Shown in pieces: positions 46,504 to 56,691 of a stretch of 64,000 nt of DNA (positions are counted from its first letter, which is position 1; every line of letters starts with the position of its first letter). Under the pieces are notes generated by a model. It made no database searches. It saw only the letters and a program-made list of their open reading frames with translations, and was not told where the DNA came from. The DNA comes from Prochlorococcus marinus str. MIT 9215 (GTDB taxonomy: Bacteria > Cyanobacteriota > Cyanobacteriia > PCC-6307 > Cyanobiaceae), in the NCBI RefSeq assembly GCF_000018065.1, contig NC_009840.1, forward strand, positions 372,001 to 436,000. Direction: 5' to 3'. Made by a program: the position numbers and the translations under genes.

Positions 46504-48447
46504 ATGCATGATTTAGCGTATTGGCCTTCAGCTAAACCTCTTTCTAAAAAAGATAAATTTGCTAAAAATAGAGATTTTATTGAGAACCTCAATCATATAG
46601 ATCAAATTTGGGAAAATTTAAAATTTAAATGTGGTGATACTCTGGCTGTTTGCGATTTAAGAGGAAAATACAAAGAAAAATTCTCTTATTCTGAACTGGC
46701 TGATTTGATAACAAAAGTCTCTTTTTCTTTTAAAAGTTATGGCTTAGTAAAAGGTGATGTAGTCACTGTAATATCTGAAAATTCCCCAAGATGGCTTATA
46801 GCAGATCAAGGCTTAATGCGTTTAGGAGCTATAAATGCAGTTAGAGGCATCAATTCTCCTTCTGTAGAATTAGAATATATAATTGAGCATTCTAATTCAG
46901 TAGGATTAATAGTTCAATCTAAGGATATTTGGCTAAGGTTAAACAACAAACAAGAATTAAAGAAAAGACTGAAATTTATAATTAACTTAGAAGATGAAGA
47001 ATTTGAAAATTTAATAAGTTGGAATCAATTTTTAAGTGCAGTAGAAAAAGAAAATTCACAAGATAATATCATTGAAAAATTTAATCCAAAAATTGATGAC
47101 GTAGCTACTATTCTCTATACTTCTGGGACAACAGGAAAACCTAAAGGTGTCCCCTTATCTCATGCAAATTTTTTACATCAAATAATAAACTTAGCATATA
47201 TAGCTGATCCAGAACCTGGGACCTCTGTATTAAGCGTGTTGCCTATCTGGCATTCTTATGAGAGAAGCGCTGAATATTTCTTTTTTTCATGTGGTTGTTC
47301 TCAATACTATACAATCCCAAAATTCCTGAAAGATGATATTACACAAATAAAACCTGTTGTCATGGCTACTGTACCAAGACTATGGGAGGCAATACATGAT
47401 GGTTTTTTTCAGGTATTGAAAAAAATGCCTTTCAAAAAGCAAAAACTTATTAAGTTTTTGATAGGTAATAGTTCAGTTTTCAAGAGCAGTCTAAGAAAGA
47501 TAAGAAATTTAGATATCAATCAAATAACTTTTAAATCAAAAATCCCTTTACTGGGTTCTGTTATTTGCCGATATCCTTTACATAAATTATCTAATATTTT
47601 TTTATGGCCGAATATTCTTAGACAACTATGCGGAGAAAAACTGAAATTTCCTATTAACGGTGGAGGTGCATTGCCAGAACATGTGGATCTTTTTTTTGAA
47701 TCTTTAGGTGTAGATGTTTTGGTGGGATATGGACTCACAGAAACTAGTCCAGTATTAACTTGTAGGAGAAGAGAATTAAATGTTAGAGGATCATCTGGTC
47801 AGCCTCTAGCATTTACTGAAATCAAAATAGTGAATGATGATAAAAAAAAGATTCTGAAGTTCAGAGAAGTCGGAAAAATTCTTGTTAGGGGGCCACAAGT
47901 AATGAAAGGTTATCTTAATAATGAAATAGCTACAAAAGATGTTTTATCCAAGGATGGTTGGTTTGATACTGGTGATTTAGGTTTTCTAATACCAAATGGT
48001 TCTCTCTTCATAACAGGAAGAGCCAAGGATACAATAGTACTTTCAAGTGGTGAAAATATAGAACCGAATCCGCTAGAGACTGAAATCCTTAGTTCTGAAT
48101 TTATCAATCAGATTCAATTAGTAGGACAAGATAAGAAATGTTTAACAGCCCTTGTAGTGCCTAATATCGAATTGGTTAAAAGCAAGTTTTTGGAAGAAGA
48201 CCTCTCAAAATTAAACCTGAATAAGAATATTGGAACATTTTTTAAATCACAAATTAATAATTTGCTTCAAAGTCGATTAGGAGCAAGATCAGAAGAACAA
48301 ATATTAGATTGTTATTTTGTTGATGCTTTTACTTTAGAAAATGGTTTGTTAACACAAACTCTTAAACAAAAAAGAAAAGAAATAGAAAAAAAGTATTCAT
48401 TACAAATAAAAAATATGTATGAAAACAAATTTAGTAAGAAAATTTGA
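46504..48447 (+). CDS. fadD: Long-chain acyl-CoA/acyl-ACP synthetase
   Basis: 647 aa. An adenylate-forming enzyme with ILYTSGTTGKPKGVPLSHAN, GYGLTETSPVL, GWFDTGDLGF and a lysine-rich C-terminal tail. In cyanobacteria this family (Aas) recycles free fatty acids by activating them to acyl-ACP. Lies 25 bp after lipB on the same strand. Confidence 0.92.
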   Translation: MHDLAYWPSAKPLSKKDKFAKNRDFIENLNHIDQIWENLKFKCGDTLAVCDLRGKYKEKFSYSELADLITKVSFSFKSYGLVKGDVVTVISENSPRWLIADQGLMRLGAINAVRGINSPSVELEYIIEHSNSVGLIVQSKDIWLRLNNKQELKKRLKFIINLEDEEFENLISWNQFLSAVEKENSQDNIIEKFNPKIDDVATILYTSGTTGKPKGVPLSHANFLHQIINLAYIADPEPGTSVLSVLPIWHSYERSAEYFFFSCGCSQYYTIPKFLKDDITQIKPVVMATVPRLWEAIHDGFFQVLKKMPFKKQKLIKFLIGNSSVFKSSLRKIRNLDINQITFKSKIPLLGSVICRYPLHKLSNIFLWPNILRQLCGEKLKFPINGGGALPEHVDLFFESLGVDVLVGYGLTETSPVLTCRRRELNVRGSSGQPLAFTEIKIVNDDKKKILKFREVGKILVRGPQVMKGYLNNEIATKDVLSKDGWFDTGDLGFLIPNGSLFITGRAKDTIVLSSGENIEPNPLETEILSSEFINQIQLVGQDKKCLTALVVPNIELVKSKFLEEDLSKLNLNKNIGTFFKSQINNLLQSRLGARSEEQILDCYFVDAFTLENGLLTQTLKQKRKEIEKKYSLQIKNMYENKFSKKI

Positions 48448-48485
48448 TTTGTTCTATCTATATTGAAAAGGTAATTTAATTTTTT

Positions 48486-48929
48486 ATGGAAACAAAAAAC
48501 TCAATATCTATTAAGCGCTCAATAGCTATTAAAGCTGTAGTTACGCCAACTTGGAAGGAAGATGCTGAAGGAGAATTAAGTAAAGCAATTTCAAATATTG
48601 ATCAGCAATTATCTCAACTTGAGCAGGAGGGGCAGCAAATAGTAAATAATATTAGATCCCAATCGGTTAATCCTCTAGATCCAAGGGTTCAAGAACAAGT
48701 TAGTCAGGTGCAACAACAAGTGGCAGCAAAACGAAATGAAATTGAAGAACAAAAAAGAAATCTACTTCAACAACAGAGTCAAGTTCGCGAATTAAAAATG
48801 GACGAAATTGTTGACCAAGGGCAAGTGGATAGTTTCTGTGATGTCGCTGTGGGCGACAATCTCATTGAAAAAATGCAAGTCTCAATTACTGTTAAAGATG
48901 GAGTTATTCAATCTATAGATAATAATTAA
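48486..48929 (+). CDS. YlqD-family protein
   Basis: 147 aa. The short N-terminal strand part (IAIKAVVTPTWKEDAEGEL) leads into a long coiled coil rich in glutamine (DQQLSQLEQEGQQIV, QVSQVQQQVAAKRNEIEEQK), then a C-terminal strand domain (VAVGDNLIEKMQVSITVKDG). Matches YlqD; function unknown. Followed immediately by a hairpin terminator. Confidence 0.82.
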   Translation: METKNSISIKRSIAIKAVVTPTWKEDAEGELSKAISNIDQQLSQLEQEGQQIVNNIRSQSVNPLDPRVQEQVSQVQQQVAAKRNEIEEQKRNLLQQQSQVRELKMDEIVDQGQVDSFCDVAVGDNLIEKMQVSITVKDGVIQSIDNN

Positions 48930-48934
48930 ATAAA

Positions 48935-48970
48935 AAGATTTAGTATTTTTGATAAAAATAAGTAAATCTT
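48935..48970 (+). terminator. AT-rich hairpin after the ylqD gene
   Basis: AAGATTTA (48935-48942) pairs with TAAATCTT (48963-48970), with inner TATTTTT/AAAAATA pairing, beginning 6 bp after the stop. The stem is long but AT-only in its inner part. Confidence 0.5.
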
Positions 48971-49030
48971 AATTGCGAAAAGTTTTAAATTCTAATCGAT
49001 CTAAATTATTACTTTCTTAAGTTTTAAGAG

Positions 49031-49059
49031 TTCCCACTGTGAACATGAGTTCGTATAAT
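49031..49059 (+). promoter_or_regulatory. Candidate pdhC promoter
   Basis: A perfect TATAAT at 49054-49059 follows a weak -35 (TTCCCA, 49031-49036) at 17-bp spacing, 90 bp before the pdhC ATG. GTTC...GAAC half-sites flank the -10. Confidence 0.5.
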
Positions 49060-49148
49060 TAGAACAAGAGTTAAAAGGGTTCTTAATCATAAAAACTTTT
49101 GAAAGTTTGGTAAAAATCCCTTAAAACTTATGCAATAACAATTTTCTT

Positions 49149-50516
49149 ATGTCTCACGAAATATTCATGCCTGCCTTGAGTTCTACTATGACGGAGGGCA
49201 AGATTGTGGAATGGTTAAAAAATCCGGGAGATAAGGTTGAAAGAGGCGAATCTGTCTTGGTTGTTGAATCTGACAAGGCAGATATGGATGTTGAATCTTT
49301 TCAAGATGGATATCTTGCAGCAGTTTTAATGCCTGCTGGCAGCACTGCTCCTGTTGGAGAAACTATTGGTCTCATTGTTGAAAACAAGGATGAGATAGCT
49401 TCAGTTCAAGAACAAAATAAAGGAAATCAACCCGAAGTCTCTACTTCAGACCAAGTTGAATTGGTAAGCAATAAAACTGAAGAAAAACCAGTAGTCCAGA
49501 CTGAAAATATTAATAAAGAAGTGGAAGAAGTCGCCTTAAAGAGTGAAAAGCTTGTTCCATCTTTTAACTCCGACCAAATTAATGCCGCTACAAGTAATGC
49601 TTCTTCGAGGATAATTGCATCTCCAAGAGCTAAAAAACTAGCCTCTCAAATGGGTGTTGATTTAGCAAAGGTTCATGGATCTGGCCCCCATGGAAGGATT
49701 CAAGCCGATGATATTTTAAAAGCTAATGGCCAACCTGTCTCTATACCATGGATAGGGGAAGGTGGTTCTCCTGCAAGTATTCCTGGTGCAAATTTGGGAG
49801 TTGAAAGTAAACCAGAAACGTCAGGAAATAGTTTTGGTAATCCTGGAGAAACAGTTAAATTTAATACTCTTCAAAAAGCGGTAAATAAAAATATGGAATC
49901 TAGTTTAGATGTTCCATGTTTTAGGGTTGGATACTCTATCAATACAGATAAATTAGATAATTTCTACAAAAAGGTAAAACAGAATGGAGTGACTATGACT
50001 GCTTTACTTGTAAAGGCAGTTGCAAAGACACTAAAGAAACATCCTCAAGTTAATTCAAGCTTTTCAGAAAATGGAATTTCTTATCCAGAAAATATAAATA
50101 TTGCGGTTGCTGTTGCGATGGAAGATGGGGGACTAATAACTCCAGTATTAAAAGAACCATGCAATACTGATTTATTCGAATTATCTAGGGAATGGAAAGA
50201 TCTCGTAAAAAGATCGAGATCAAAACAATTAGAACCAGATGAATACTCAACGGGAACATTTACCTTATCTAACCTTGGTATGTTTGGTGTTGATAGATTT
50301 GATGCAATACTACCCCCAGGGACAGGTGCGATCTTAGCGATAGCATCATCGAAACCAACTGTTGTAGGAAATATTGATGGTTCAATATCTGTTAAAAAAA
50401 TAATGCAAGTAAATCTTACAGCTGATCACAGAGTGATTTATGGAGCTGATGGTGCTTCATTCTTGAAAGACTTGGCTTACCTAATTGAAAATGAGCCAGA
50501 GACACTTGTATCTTAA
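49149..50516 (+). CDS. pdhC: Pyruvate dehydrogenase E2, dihydrolipoamide acetyltransferase
   Basis: 455 aa. The N-terminal lipoyl domain has the lipoylated lysine in VESDKADMDVESF; a flexible linker follows; the E3/E1-binding domain is SPRAKKLASQMGVDLAKVHG; the C-terminal catalytic domain has LGMFGVDRFDAILPPGTGAI and the active-site ADHRVIYGADGA. It makes acetyl-CoA in the PDH complex. Located 6 bp before queA. Confidence 0.95.
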   Translation: MSHEIFMPALSSTMTEGKIVEWLKNPGDKVERGESVLVVESDKADMDVESFQDGYLAAVLMPAGSTAPVGETIGLIVENKDEIASVQEQNKGNQPEVSTSDQVELVSNKTEEKPVVQTENINKEVEEVALKSEKLVPSFNSDQINAATSNASSRIIASPRAKKLASQMGVDLAKVHGSGPHGRIQADDILKANGQPVSIPWIGEGGSPASIPGANLGVESKPETSGNSFGNPGETVKFNTLQKAVNKNMESSLDVPCFRVGYSINTDKLDNFYKKVKQNGVTMTALLVKAVAKTLKKHPQVNSSFSENGISYPENINIAVAVAMEDGGLITPVLKEPCNTDLFELSREWKDLVKRSRSKQLEPDEYSTGTFTLSNLGMFGVDRFDAILPPGTGAILAIASSKPTVVGNIDGSISVKKIMQVNLTADHRVIYGADGASFLKDLAYLIENEPETLVS

Positions 50517-50522
50517 ATTTAA

Positions 50523-51647
50523 TTGATTTCACAAATTAATAATAAAGGAAGAGATAATAAGCTTGAAGCCTATGATTACTTTCTAGATCCTTCATTAATT
50601 GCTAGTAAACCTTGTGCAATAAGGCATGAATCGAGATTGATGATAGTTAGAAATAGTGTTTTAGAAGAGAATTGCTTAACTAATAAATTTACCAAGAATC
50701 TTTTAGATGAATTTAGAAAAGGCGATCTTTTGGTTGTAAATAACACTAAAGTAATGAAGGCAAGGTTAAAGGTTCAATTAGAAAATAGGACGTTAGTCGA
50801 ATTATTAGTCTTAGAAAGATCCCATGAATGTGTTTGGTTATGTTTGGCAAAGCCAGCGAAAAAGTTAAAAATAAATAGAAAAATAATATTAAAATCTCCT
50901 TATGCACAAGATATTAATTTGATGGTTGATGGGGTTGATGAAGAAACTGGAGGAAGATTTATTAAATTTCCTGAAAATATAACTGATCTGAATTCAATGA
51001 ATGACCTTCTTAATAAATACGGGGAAATCCCTCTTCCACCTTATATAAAAAATTCTGAAGAAGAATCTTTTCATGAGAAAAGTTATCAAACTGAGTATGC
51101 AACTAATCCGGGGGCAGTTGCTGCACCAACAGCTGGTTTACACTTAAGCAAAAGTCTTATTTCCAATCTAAAAAAAAAAGGAGTTATAATCTTACCGATA
51201 ACTTTGCATGTGGGTTATGGAACATTCAAACCAATTGATCAAGAAGATTTAAGTAACTTAAAACTTCATAAAGAATGGGTAAGTGTTAATGAGGAAGTAG
51301 TGGAGGAAATAAAAAGAATAAAGAAAACAGATAGAAAAATAATTGCTATTGGTACAACTAGCGTAAGAGCTCTTGAAAGTTGTTATTCTCATGAAATTAA
51401 TGACTATGTTCCCATTGCGAAGTACGTGGATTTAGTAATTAAGCCAGGTTATAAATTTAAGGTAGTTGATGGGTTATTAACTAATTTTCATCTTCCTAAA
51501 AGTTCATTATTACTTTTAGTAAGTGCAATGATTGGTAGAGAAAGATTATTAGATTTGTATAAAAAAGCCATAAAAGAAAAATTTAGATTTTTCTCTTATG
51601 GAGATGCGATGTATATTTCACCAGATTCATTACTGGAGAAAAAATAG
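50523..51647 (+). CDS. queA: tRNA preQ1(34) S-adenosylmethionine ribosyltransferase-isomerase
   Basis: 374 aa, TTG start 6 bp after pdhC. Catalyses the penultimate step of queuosine synthesis. Family segments: DYFLDPSLIASKP, GDLLVVNNTKVMKARL, TNPGAVAAPTAGLHLSKSLI, LHVGYGTFKPI, GTTSVRALES and TNFHLPKSSLLLLVSAMIGR. Converges with cysK. Confidence 0.94.
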   Translation: MISQINNKGRDNKLEAYDYFLDPSLIASKPCAIRHESRLMIVRNSVLEENCLTNKFTKNLLDEFRKGDLLVVNNTKVMKARLKVQLENRTLVELLVLERSHECVWLCLAKPAKKLKINRKIILKSPYAQDINLMVDGVDEETGGRFIKFPENITDLNSMNDLLNKYGEIPLPPYIKNSEEESFHEKSYQTEYATNPGAVAAPTAGLHLSKSLISNLKKKGVIILPITLHVGYGTFKPIDQEDLSNLKLHKEWVSVNEEVVEEIKRIKKTDRKIIAIGTTSVRALESCYSHEINDYVPIAKYVDLVIKPGYKFKVVDGLLTNFHLPKSSLLLLVSAMIGRERLLDLYKKAIKEKFRFFSYGDAMYISPDSLLEKK

Positions 51648-51649
51648 AT

Positions 51650-52636
51650 TTAGGCTTTGACTGGTTCTTGAATGATTCCGCTTGGAACTTCAGTAAACAT
51701 AATTGATGATAAATATCTCTCTGCTAAATCAGGTAGAACAACTACAATAGTTTTTCCCGCATATTCATCTTGTTCAGCTAATCTAACAGCAGCAGCGGCA
51801 GCAGCTCCACAAGATATTCCGACTAATAGACCTTCTTCTTTTGCTAATCTAAGAGCCATCTCGATTGACTCGTCATTTGTTACCTGTTCAACTTTATCGA
51901 CAATTGATAAGTCAAGGTTCTTGGGAATAAATCCTGCTCCAATTCCTTGAATTTTATGTGGTCCAGATTTAACCTCTTCTCCATTCATCGTTTGTGTAAT
52001 AACAGGACTATGTGAGGGTTCTACAGCTACAGAAGTAATATTTTTACCCTTTTCTTGCTTAATGTATCTTGAAACTCCTGTAATTGTACCGCCAGTTCCA
52101 ACCCCTGCGACTAAGACATCAATTTCACCATCGCAATCATCCCAGATTTCTGGTCCAGTAGTTTTGAAATGAATTTCAGGGTTTGCTGGATTATCAAATT
52201 GACCTGGCATGAAATATTGAGATGGATTACTTTCTGCAATTTCTTTAGCCTTAGCTATTGCTCCAGGCATACCTTTAGATGCCTCTGTTAAAACAATTTC
52301 AGCACCCAAAACTGCCATAACCCTTCTTCTTTCAATTGACATGGATTCTGGCATTGTAAGGATGAGTTTATAACCTCTTGCTGAAGCGGTAAAAGCTAGA
52401 GCAATTCCTGTATTTCCAGAAGTTGGCTCTACAATAGTTTTGTCTTTTGTAAGCTTCCCACTTTTCTCTGCATCCCAGATCATGTTCGCGCCAATCCTAC
52501 ATTTGACACTATAGGCGGGGTTTCTACCTTCAATTTTTGCAAGTACTGTAGCTTTCGCGTTTTTAGTAACTGATTTTAATTTTACTAATGGAGTGTTTCC
52601 AATAGCAAAACTGTTGTCCTCATAAATTTTTGCCAT
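51650..52636 (-). CDS. cysK: Cysteine synthase A
   Basis: 328 aa. PLP enzyme making cysteine from O-acetylserine and sulfide. The PLP lysine is in [11 protein letters not shown], the substrate loop [12 protein letters not shown], the phosphate cradle [11 protein letters not shown] and a late [10 protein letters not shown]. It follows an 84-bp spacer after the MetB-like gene and is preceded by an inverted repeat. Confidence 0.95.
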   Translation of the reverse strand: MAKIYEDNSFAIGNTPLVKLKSVTKNAKATVLAKIEGRNPAYSVKCRIGANMIWDAEKSGKLTKDKTIVEPTSGNTGIALAFTASARGYKLILTMPESMSIERRRVMAVLGAEIVLTEASKGMPGAIAKAKEIAESNPSQYFMPGQFDNPANPEIHFKTTGPEIWDDCDGEIDVLVAGVGTGGTITGVSRYIKQEKGKNITSVAVEPSHSPVITQTMNGEEVKSGPHKIQGIGAGFIPKNLDLSIVDKVEQVTNDESIEMALRLAKEEGLLVGISCGAAAAAAVRLAEQDEYAGKTIVVVLPDLAERYLSSIMFTEVPSGIIQEPVKA

Positions 52637-52651
52637 TTATATATTGAGAAA

Positions 52652-52692
52652 ATATACTCTAATACTAACTATTATTCAGAAAAAGAGTATAT
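52652..52692. promoter_or_regulatory. 9-bp inverted repeat upstream of cysK
   Basis: ATATACTCT (52652-52660) and AGAGTATAT (52684-52692) are perfect complements spaced by 23 bp. They lie 16-56 bp before the cysK ATG and could be operator half-sites for a sulfur regulator or arms of an AT-rich hairpin after the metB-like gene. Confidence 0.4.
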
Positions 52693-52720
52693 AAGTTTCT
52701 ATACGGTAAATACTAGGAAT

Positions 52721-54190
52721 TTAGAGATTATTTAGTGCTTCAGAAAAGCTTTTCCACAATTGATCTTGGTCTTCTAATCCAACTGATACTCTAATAAGGT
52801 GCGATGGTATACCAAAACTTTCAGCCCAATCCAACTCGTCATAATGAGCTAGTAAAACATAAGGACAAACTAGAGTAAATTTTGTACCTAAACTAGGTCC
52901 TTTAGATACTTGAAGAGAATCATAAAATTTTTTAGCTTTGTTCAATCCTCCATTTAATTCAAATGATAATAAGCAGCCGTACCCTCCATCTGAAGTAAGT
53001 AAAGAATTAAAATTTGGACAATTTTCAGGATGGAAAATGTTTTTAATCTCGCTATGGGTCTCTAATCTTTTTTTTAATTCTAAACATGCTTTATTTTGTT
53101 CAAAAACTCTTTGATTTACATCTCTACTAACTTTCTCTAGATAAACTGTATCTCCATCGGAAAGTGTTGGAAGATTAATGTCTTTTAATGCATTTCTAAA
53201 TTGATCAATCCATTTGCTTTTTGGATTTAGTATTAATGATCCCGCAAGAATATCACCACTACCTGAAAAAATTTTTGTAAGTGAAGTAAAAACTATATCT
53301 GCATGTTCTAGGGAATTTACATTTAAATTTGATCCAATCGTATCGTCAACAATTAATGGAATATTTAACTTTTTAGCTATTTTTGAAATTTTTTTAATGT
53401 TTACACATTTGAGCATTGGATTACTCGGTAGTTCAATAATTAATGCTGATGGATTTATGCTTTTGATTTCTAATTCAATATCCTCGCAATTTTCTTCTGT
53501 AATTAACTTGGCTCCATAAAAGATATTCATTGGTAATTTAAGTACATCTACATATGGGAAACCAATTTGTAGTGTTGGTTTAGCTGGAAATAATTTATAT
53601 ATGATTTCTAATGATGTATGCAATGCAGACATGCCAGATGAAGTTAAGTGAATATAATTAGAGTTAATTTTTGTAGATTTAGAAATTCTATTTTTTATTC
53701 TTTGAGAACATTCATTTACGTAAGATTTTGGAGGGCAATCTTCAAGACCTAGTTCTATAGCAGCAGCCCTTGAAGATATGCCAAGACCAGTATGTTGCCA
53801 AAAAGATTTTGCATAAATACTGCCTTCTTTTTCAGTTATTAAAAAAGCTAGATTATCTCTTCTTTCAATTAATGAGAATTGTTCAGAAGTATTTCTATCA
53901 ATGTATTTTTTAGCTTTAAAAGCTATGCTTTCATTCGGATATGGCCAGATACTTTTATTGTTGTAATAATTTTCCTTTTTTACTTTTTCACATAATCTTT
54001 TCACTATGGGGTTTAGCCCGAATCTTGGGTAAATGGACTTCAATAAATTCATGCATGCTTGATTTTTTTCCTCGTAATTTATTACATCATTCCAAGTTGG
54101 TAATGCTACAGAAACAGCATGAATACTATCAGGAATAGAATATCCCAACTCTAAATTTTTCCATATAGGGTTTTTAAGTAAATCTCTCAA
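52721..54190 (-). CDS. metB: Cystathionine gamma-synthase-like PLP enzyme
   Basis: 489 aa, longer than typical family members (about 390). The PLP site is visible: LIVDDTIGSNLNVNSLEHAD then SLTKIFSGSGDILAGS, and the Cys/Met-metabolism end LIRVSVGLEDQDQLW. The additional N-terminal 100 residues form a helical domain. It probably acts in methionine synthesis by transsulfuration together with the neighbouring paralogue 3 bp away. Confidence 0.8.
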   Translation of the reverse strand: MRDLLKNPIWKNLELGYSIPDSIHAVSVALPTWNDVINYEEKNQACMNLLKSIYPRFGLNPIVKRLCEKVKKENYYNNKSIWPYPNESIAFKAKKYIDRNTSEQFSLIERRDNLAFLITEKEGSIYAKSFWQHTGLGISSRAAAIELGLEDCPPKSYVNECSQRIKNRISKSTKINSNYIHLTSSGMSALHTSLEIIYKLFPAKPTLQIGFPYVDVLKLPMNIFYGAKLITEENCEDIELEIKSINPSALIIELPSNPMLKCVNIKKISKIAKKLNIPLIVDDTIGSNLNVNSLEHADIVFTSLTKIFSGSGDILAGSLILNPKSKWIDQFRNALKDINLPTLSDGDTVYLEKVSRDVNQRVFEQNKACLELKKRLETHSEIKNIFHPENCPNFNSLLTSDGGYGCLLSFELNGGLNKAKKFYDSLQVSKGPSLGTKFTLVCPYVLLAHYDELDWAESFGIPSHLIRVSVGLEDQDQLWKSFSEALNNL

Positions 54191-54193
54191 TTT

Positions 54194-55366
54194 TCAGAAT
54201 TTATTTAAAGCAAATAATATGTCTGAGATTAAATCGTTTGTTTCTTCACATCCAATAGATAATCTGACAAGAGCATCATTTATCCCTAAAAGATTTTTTG
54301 TTTCATCATCAACAGAAGCATGAGTCATTGTTGCGGGGTGACAAATTAAACTTTCAACTCCTCCAAGGCTTTCTGCTAGCGAGAAATATTTGAGAGATTT
54401 GCAAAATTTAAAAGTATCCTCTTTATTTAAATTTAATTTTATGGTGATCATCGAACCTCCAGATCGCATTTGCGATTTTGCTAAATTAAATTGCGGATGT
54501 TTGTGATTAAAAGGATAAATTACTTTACAAATTATTTTATGACTGTCTAATTCTTCAGAAATTAATTTTGCACTTTGCGTTTGTTGTTCGATTCTTAAAG
54601 GAAGAGTTTTTACTCCTCTCGTAATGAGCCAACTATCAAAAGGAGATGGTTGAAGCCCTAGAGCTTTTTGAGAGAAAAGCATCTTACTATTCCATACCTC
54701 ATTATTTGTAAGTACTGCTCCACCAAGTGCATCACTATGTCCATTAATGAATTTTGTTGTGCTTACGAGTGATAGTGTTGCACCAAGGTCCAATGGTTTT
54801 TGAATAAGTGCCGTTGAAAAGGTGTTATCTACTACTACTGGGATTTGTAGTTTATTCGCTTCATCACAAATCGCCTTAATATCAAGTACCTTCAAAAGTG
54901 GATTAGTTGGACTTTCTAGCCATATCAAGGTTGGCTCGAAGTATGAAATCTTTTTGATATTATTTTCGTTTGTAAAATCTGTGTATAAAACTTCTAGCCC
55001 AAATTTCTTGAAAACTTTTTCGAACATCCTCACTGTACAACCATAGAGATTTGACTCGCAGAGTATCTTGTCACCTGATTTTAGTGTTGATGAAATTGCA
55101 GTTACCGCGCTAATTCCAGATCCAAAAACTGTACAGTATTTAGAATCTTCTATTGATTTAAGGACGCTTTCTAAAATTCTAAAGTTAGGATTGCCTGATC
55201 TGGTGTAGTCGAAATTATCTTTATTACCATGTTTAAAAGTGGATGTAGAAAAAATAGGAGGCATAACGCATCCAGTTTCTTCTGCAAATGTTTCCCCATG
55301 GTGAATAGATAGGGTCTTAAAACCTGGCTTTTTGATATTATTTTCCTTATTTCCCATTATTTTCAA
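54194..55366 (-). CDS. metC: Cystathionine lyase/synthase-family PLP enzyme
   Basis: 390 aa, a standard Cys/Met-metabolism PLP enzyme: TRSGNPNFRILESVLKSIED, GSGISAVTAISSTL, VVVDNTFSTALIQKPLDLGA, PLP lysine in STTKFINGHSDALGG and VRLSIGCEETNDLI. Sequence alone does not separate beta-lyase from gamma-synthase/lyase activity. Co-transcribed with the longer paralogue and probably cysK, forming a sulfur amino-acid cluster. Confidence 0.8.
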   Translation of the reverse strand: MKIMGNKENNIKKPGFKTLSIHHGETFAEETGCVMPPIFSTSTFKHGNKDNFDYTRSGNPNFRILESVLKSIEDSKYCTVFGSGISAVTAISSTLKSGDKILCESNLYGCTVRMFEKVFKKFGLEVLYTDFTNENNIKKISYFEPTLIWLESPTNPLLKVLDIKAICDEANKLQIPVVVDNTFSTALIQKPLDLGATLSLVSTTKFINGHSDALGGAVLTNNEVWNSKMLFSQKALGLQPSPFDSWLITRGVKTLPLRIEQQTQSAKLISEELDSHKIICKVIYPFNHKHPQFNLAKSQMRSGGSMITIKLNLNKEDTFKFCKSLKYFSLAESLGGVESLICHPATMTHASVDDETKNLLGINDALVRLSIGCEETNDLISDILFALNKF

Positions 55367-55379
55367 AAATAAGAATTAA

Positions 55380-55415
55380 ATTAAATCTCTCATTTTTTTT
55401 ATTGAGAGATTTAAT
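55380..55415 (-). terminator. Hairpin terminator after rpsD
   Basis: Perfect 13-bp arms (55380-55392 and 55403-55415, core AAATCTCTCA/TGAGAGATTT) close a ten-base T-rich loop, 20 bp past the rpsD stop. Both strands are AT-rich beyond it. It separates rpsD from the metC-like gene. Confidence 0.65.
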
Positions 55416-55434
55416 AATCCAAAGAAAAGTAGTA

Positions 55435-56043
55435 TTAAACTTTTCTTGAATAATATTCAACAACTAGTAGTTCATTTATTTCAAGAGCCACCCACTCTCT
55501 ATCGCATTTCCCATTTATTTTCCCCGTTAATTTAGGTTTGTCTAAATCAAGATGAGGTGGAACATTTGCTAAGCCAGGGAATTCTATATTACCTTCAACA
55601 AGTTTTTTGCTTGCTTTGTTTTCTTTAATTCCGATCACATCGCCTGATTTGCATTGATAACCAGCAATATCAAGAACCTTTCCATTAACGGTTACATGGC
55701 CATGATTTACTAATTGTCTTGAGCCTGGAATGGTACCTCCAAAACCTAATCTAAAACAAACATTATCAAGTCTGTTTTCCAAAAGTCTTAGTAGGTTAGT
55801 TCCTGTAGATCCTTCTTGAGCTCTAGCTTTTTTTACATAACGAACTAGTTGTTTTTCAGAAACTCCATAATTAAACCTAAGTTTCTGCTTTTCTTCTAGA
55901 CGAATTGCATATTCTGATCGCTTGCGACGGGCTTGGCCGTGCTGACCTGGAGGATTAGACTTCTTTGAAGCTTTCCTGGTGAGACCTGGTAGTTCTCCCA
56001 AGCGACGCGTAACCCTTAATCTGGGGCCGCGGTATCTTGACAT
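55435..56043 (-). CDS. rpsD: 30S ribosomal protein S4
   Basis: 202 aa. Begins [20 protein letters not shown], with the S4 RNA-binding domain ([30 protein letters not shown]) and ends [10 protein letters not shown] primary 16S rRNA-binding protein that nucleates 30S assembly. Followed by a strong hairpin terminator. Confidence 0.97.
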   Translation of the reverse strand: MSRYRGPRLRVTRRLGELPGLTRKASKKSNPPGQHGQARRKRSEYAIRLEEKQKLRFNYGVSEKQLVRYVKKARAQEGSTGTNLLRLLENRLDNVCFRLGFGGTIPGSRQLVNHGHVTVNGKVLDIAGYQCKSGDVIGIKENKASKKLVEGNIEFPGLANVPPHLDLDKPKLTGKINGKCDREWVALEINELLVVEYYSRKV

Positions 56044-56138
56044 AATTTTAAATTAAATAGAAATTTGCAATAAATTGGATAATTGATTAAATTCAATTAA
56101 ACTAATTACTACTGGAAATATTATTTTACATCATTAAA

Positions 56139-56375
56139 GTGTTCAAAACTATTAATAAAGCAATTACTTCAATACTTCTTTTTATGATTTCGTTTTATCA
56201 AAAGTGGTTTTCTCCTTTTTTTGGACCAAGATGCAGATTTATTCCAAGTTGCAGCTCTTATGGATATGAGGCAATTACTAGACATGGTCCTTGGAAGGGA
56301 GGGTGGTTAACTTTAAAAAGATTAAGCAGATGTCATCCTTTAACTCCCTGTGGATGTGACCCTGTGCCTGACTAA
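56139..56375 (+). CDS. yidD: Membrane protein insertion efficiency factor YidD
   Basis: 78 aa. Amphipathic/hydrophobic start ([20 protein letters not shown]), then the conserved [20 protein letters not shown] and [13 protein letters not shown]. It assists YidC-dependent insertion at the inner membrane. Located 4 bp before the glutaredoxin-like gene. Confidence 0.93.
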   Translation: MFKTINKAITSILLFMISFYQKWFSPFFGPRCRFIPSCSSYGYEAITRHGPWKGGWLTLKRLSRCHPLTPCGCDPVPD

Positions 56376-56379
56376 ATGA

Positions 56380-56682
56380 ATGAAAATATTTATTTTTGTT
56401 AGGCAGGGATGTTGCCTTTGTGATTCATTAAAAAACAAACTGGCAAAAATAAATCTTAATGAGTTATTCCCTAATCTAGAAGAGCTTAAAGAAATTGATA
56501 TTGATAGGGTCGATTTATATAAAGATAAATATAAAAAATATGATTATGAAGTACCTATTGTTGCTATTGAAAGAATTAGGTCTGAAGAGATCATAGAATT
56601 GCCTCGCATTTCTCCAAGATTAAAAGATGATCAATTAAAGAATTGGTTTAAAAAAAATATTAGTACCCTTCTGGAGAAATAA
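56380..56682 (+). CDS. Glutaredoxin-like protein (DUF836)
   Basis: 100 aa thioredoxin-fold protein: strand IFIFVRQGCCLCDSLKNKL with a C-L-C pair, and the cis-proline segment YEVPIVAIER. The C-x-C spacing differs from the classical C-x-x-C of glutaredoxins. Role in thiol chemistry unknown. It is coupled with yidD and precedes murE by 9 bp. Confidence 0.78.
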   Translation: MKIFIFVRQGCCLCDSLKNKLAKINLNELFPNLEELKEIDIDRVDLYKDKYKKYDYEVPIVAIERIRSEEIIELPRISPRLKDDQLKNWFKKNISTLLEK

Positions 56683-56691
56683 TTTTTTTAT

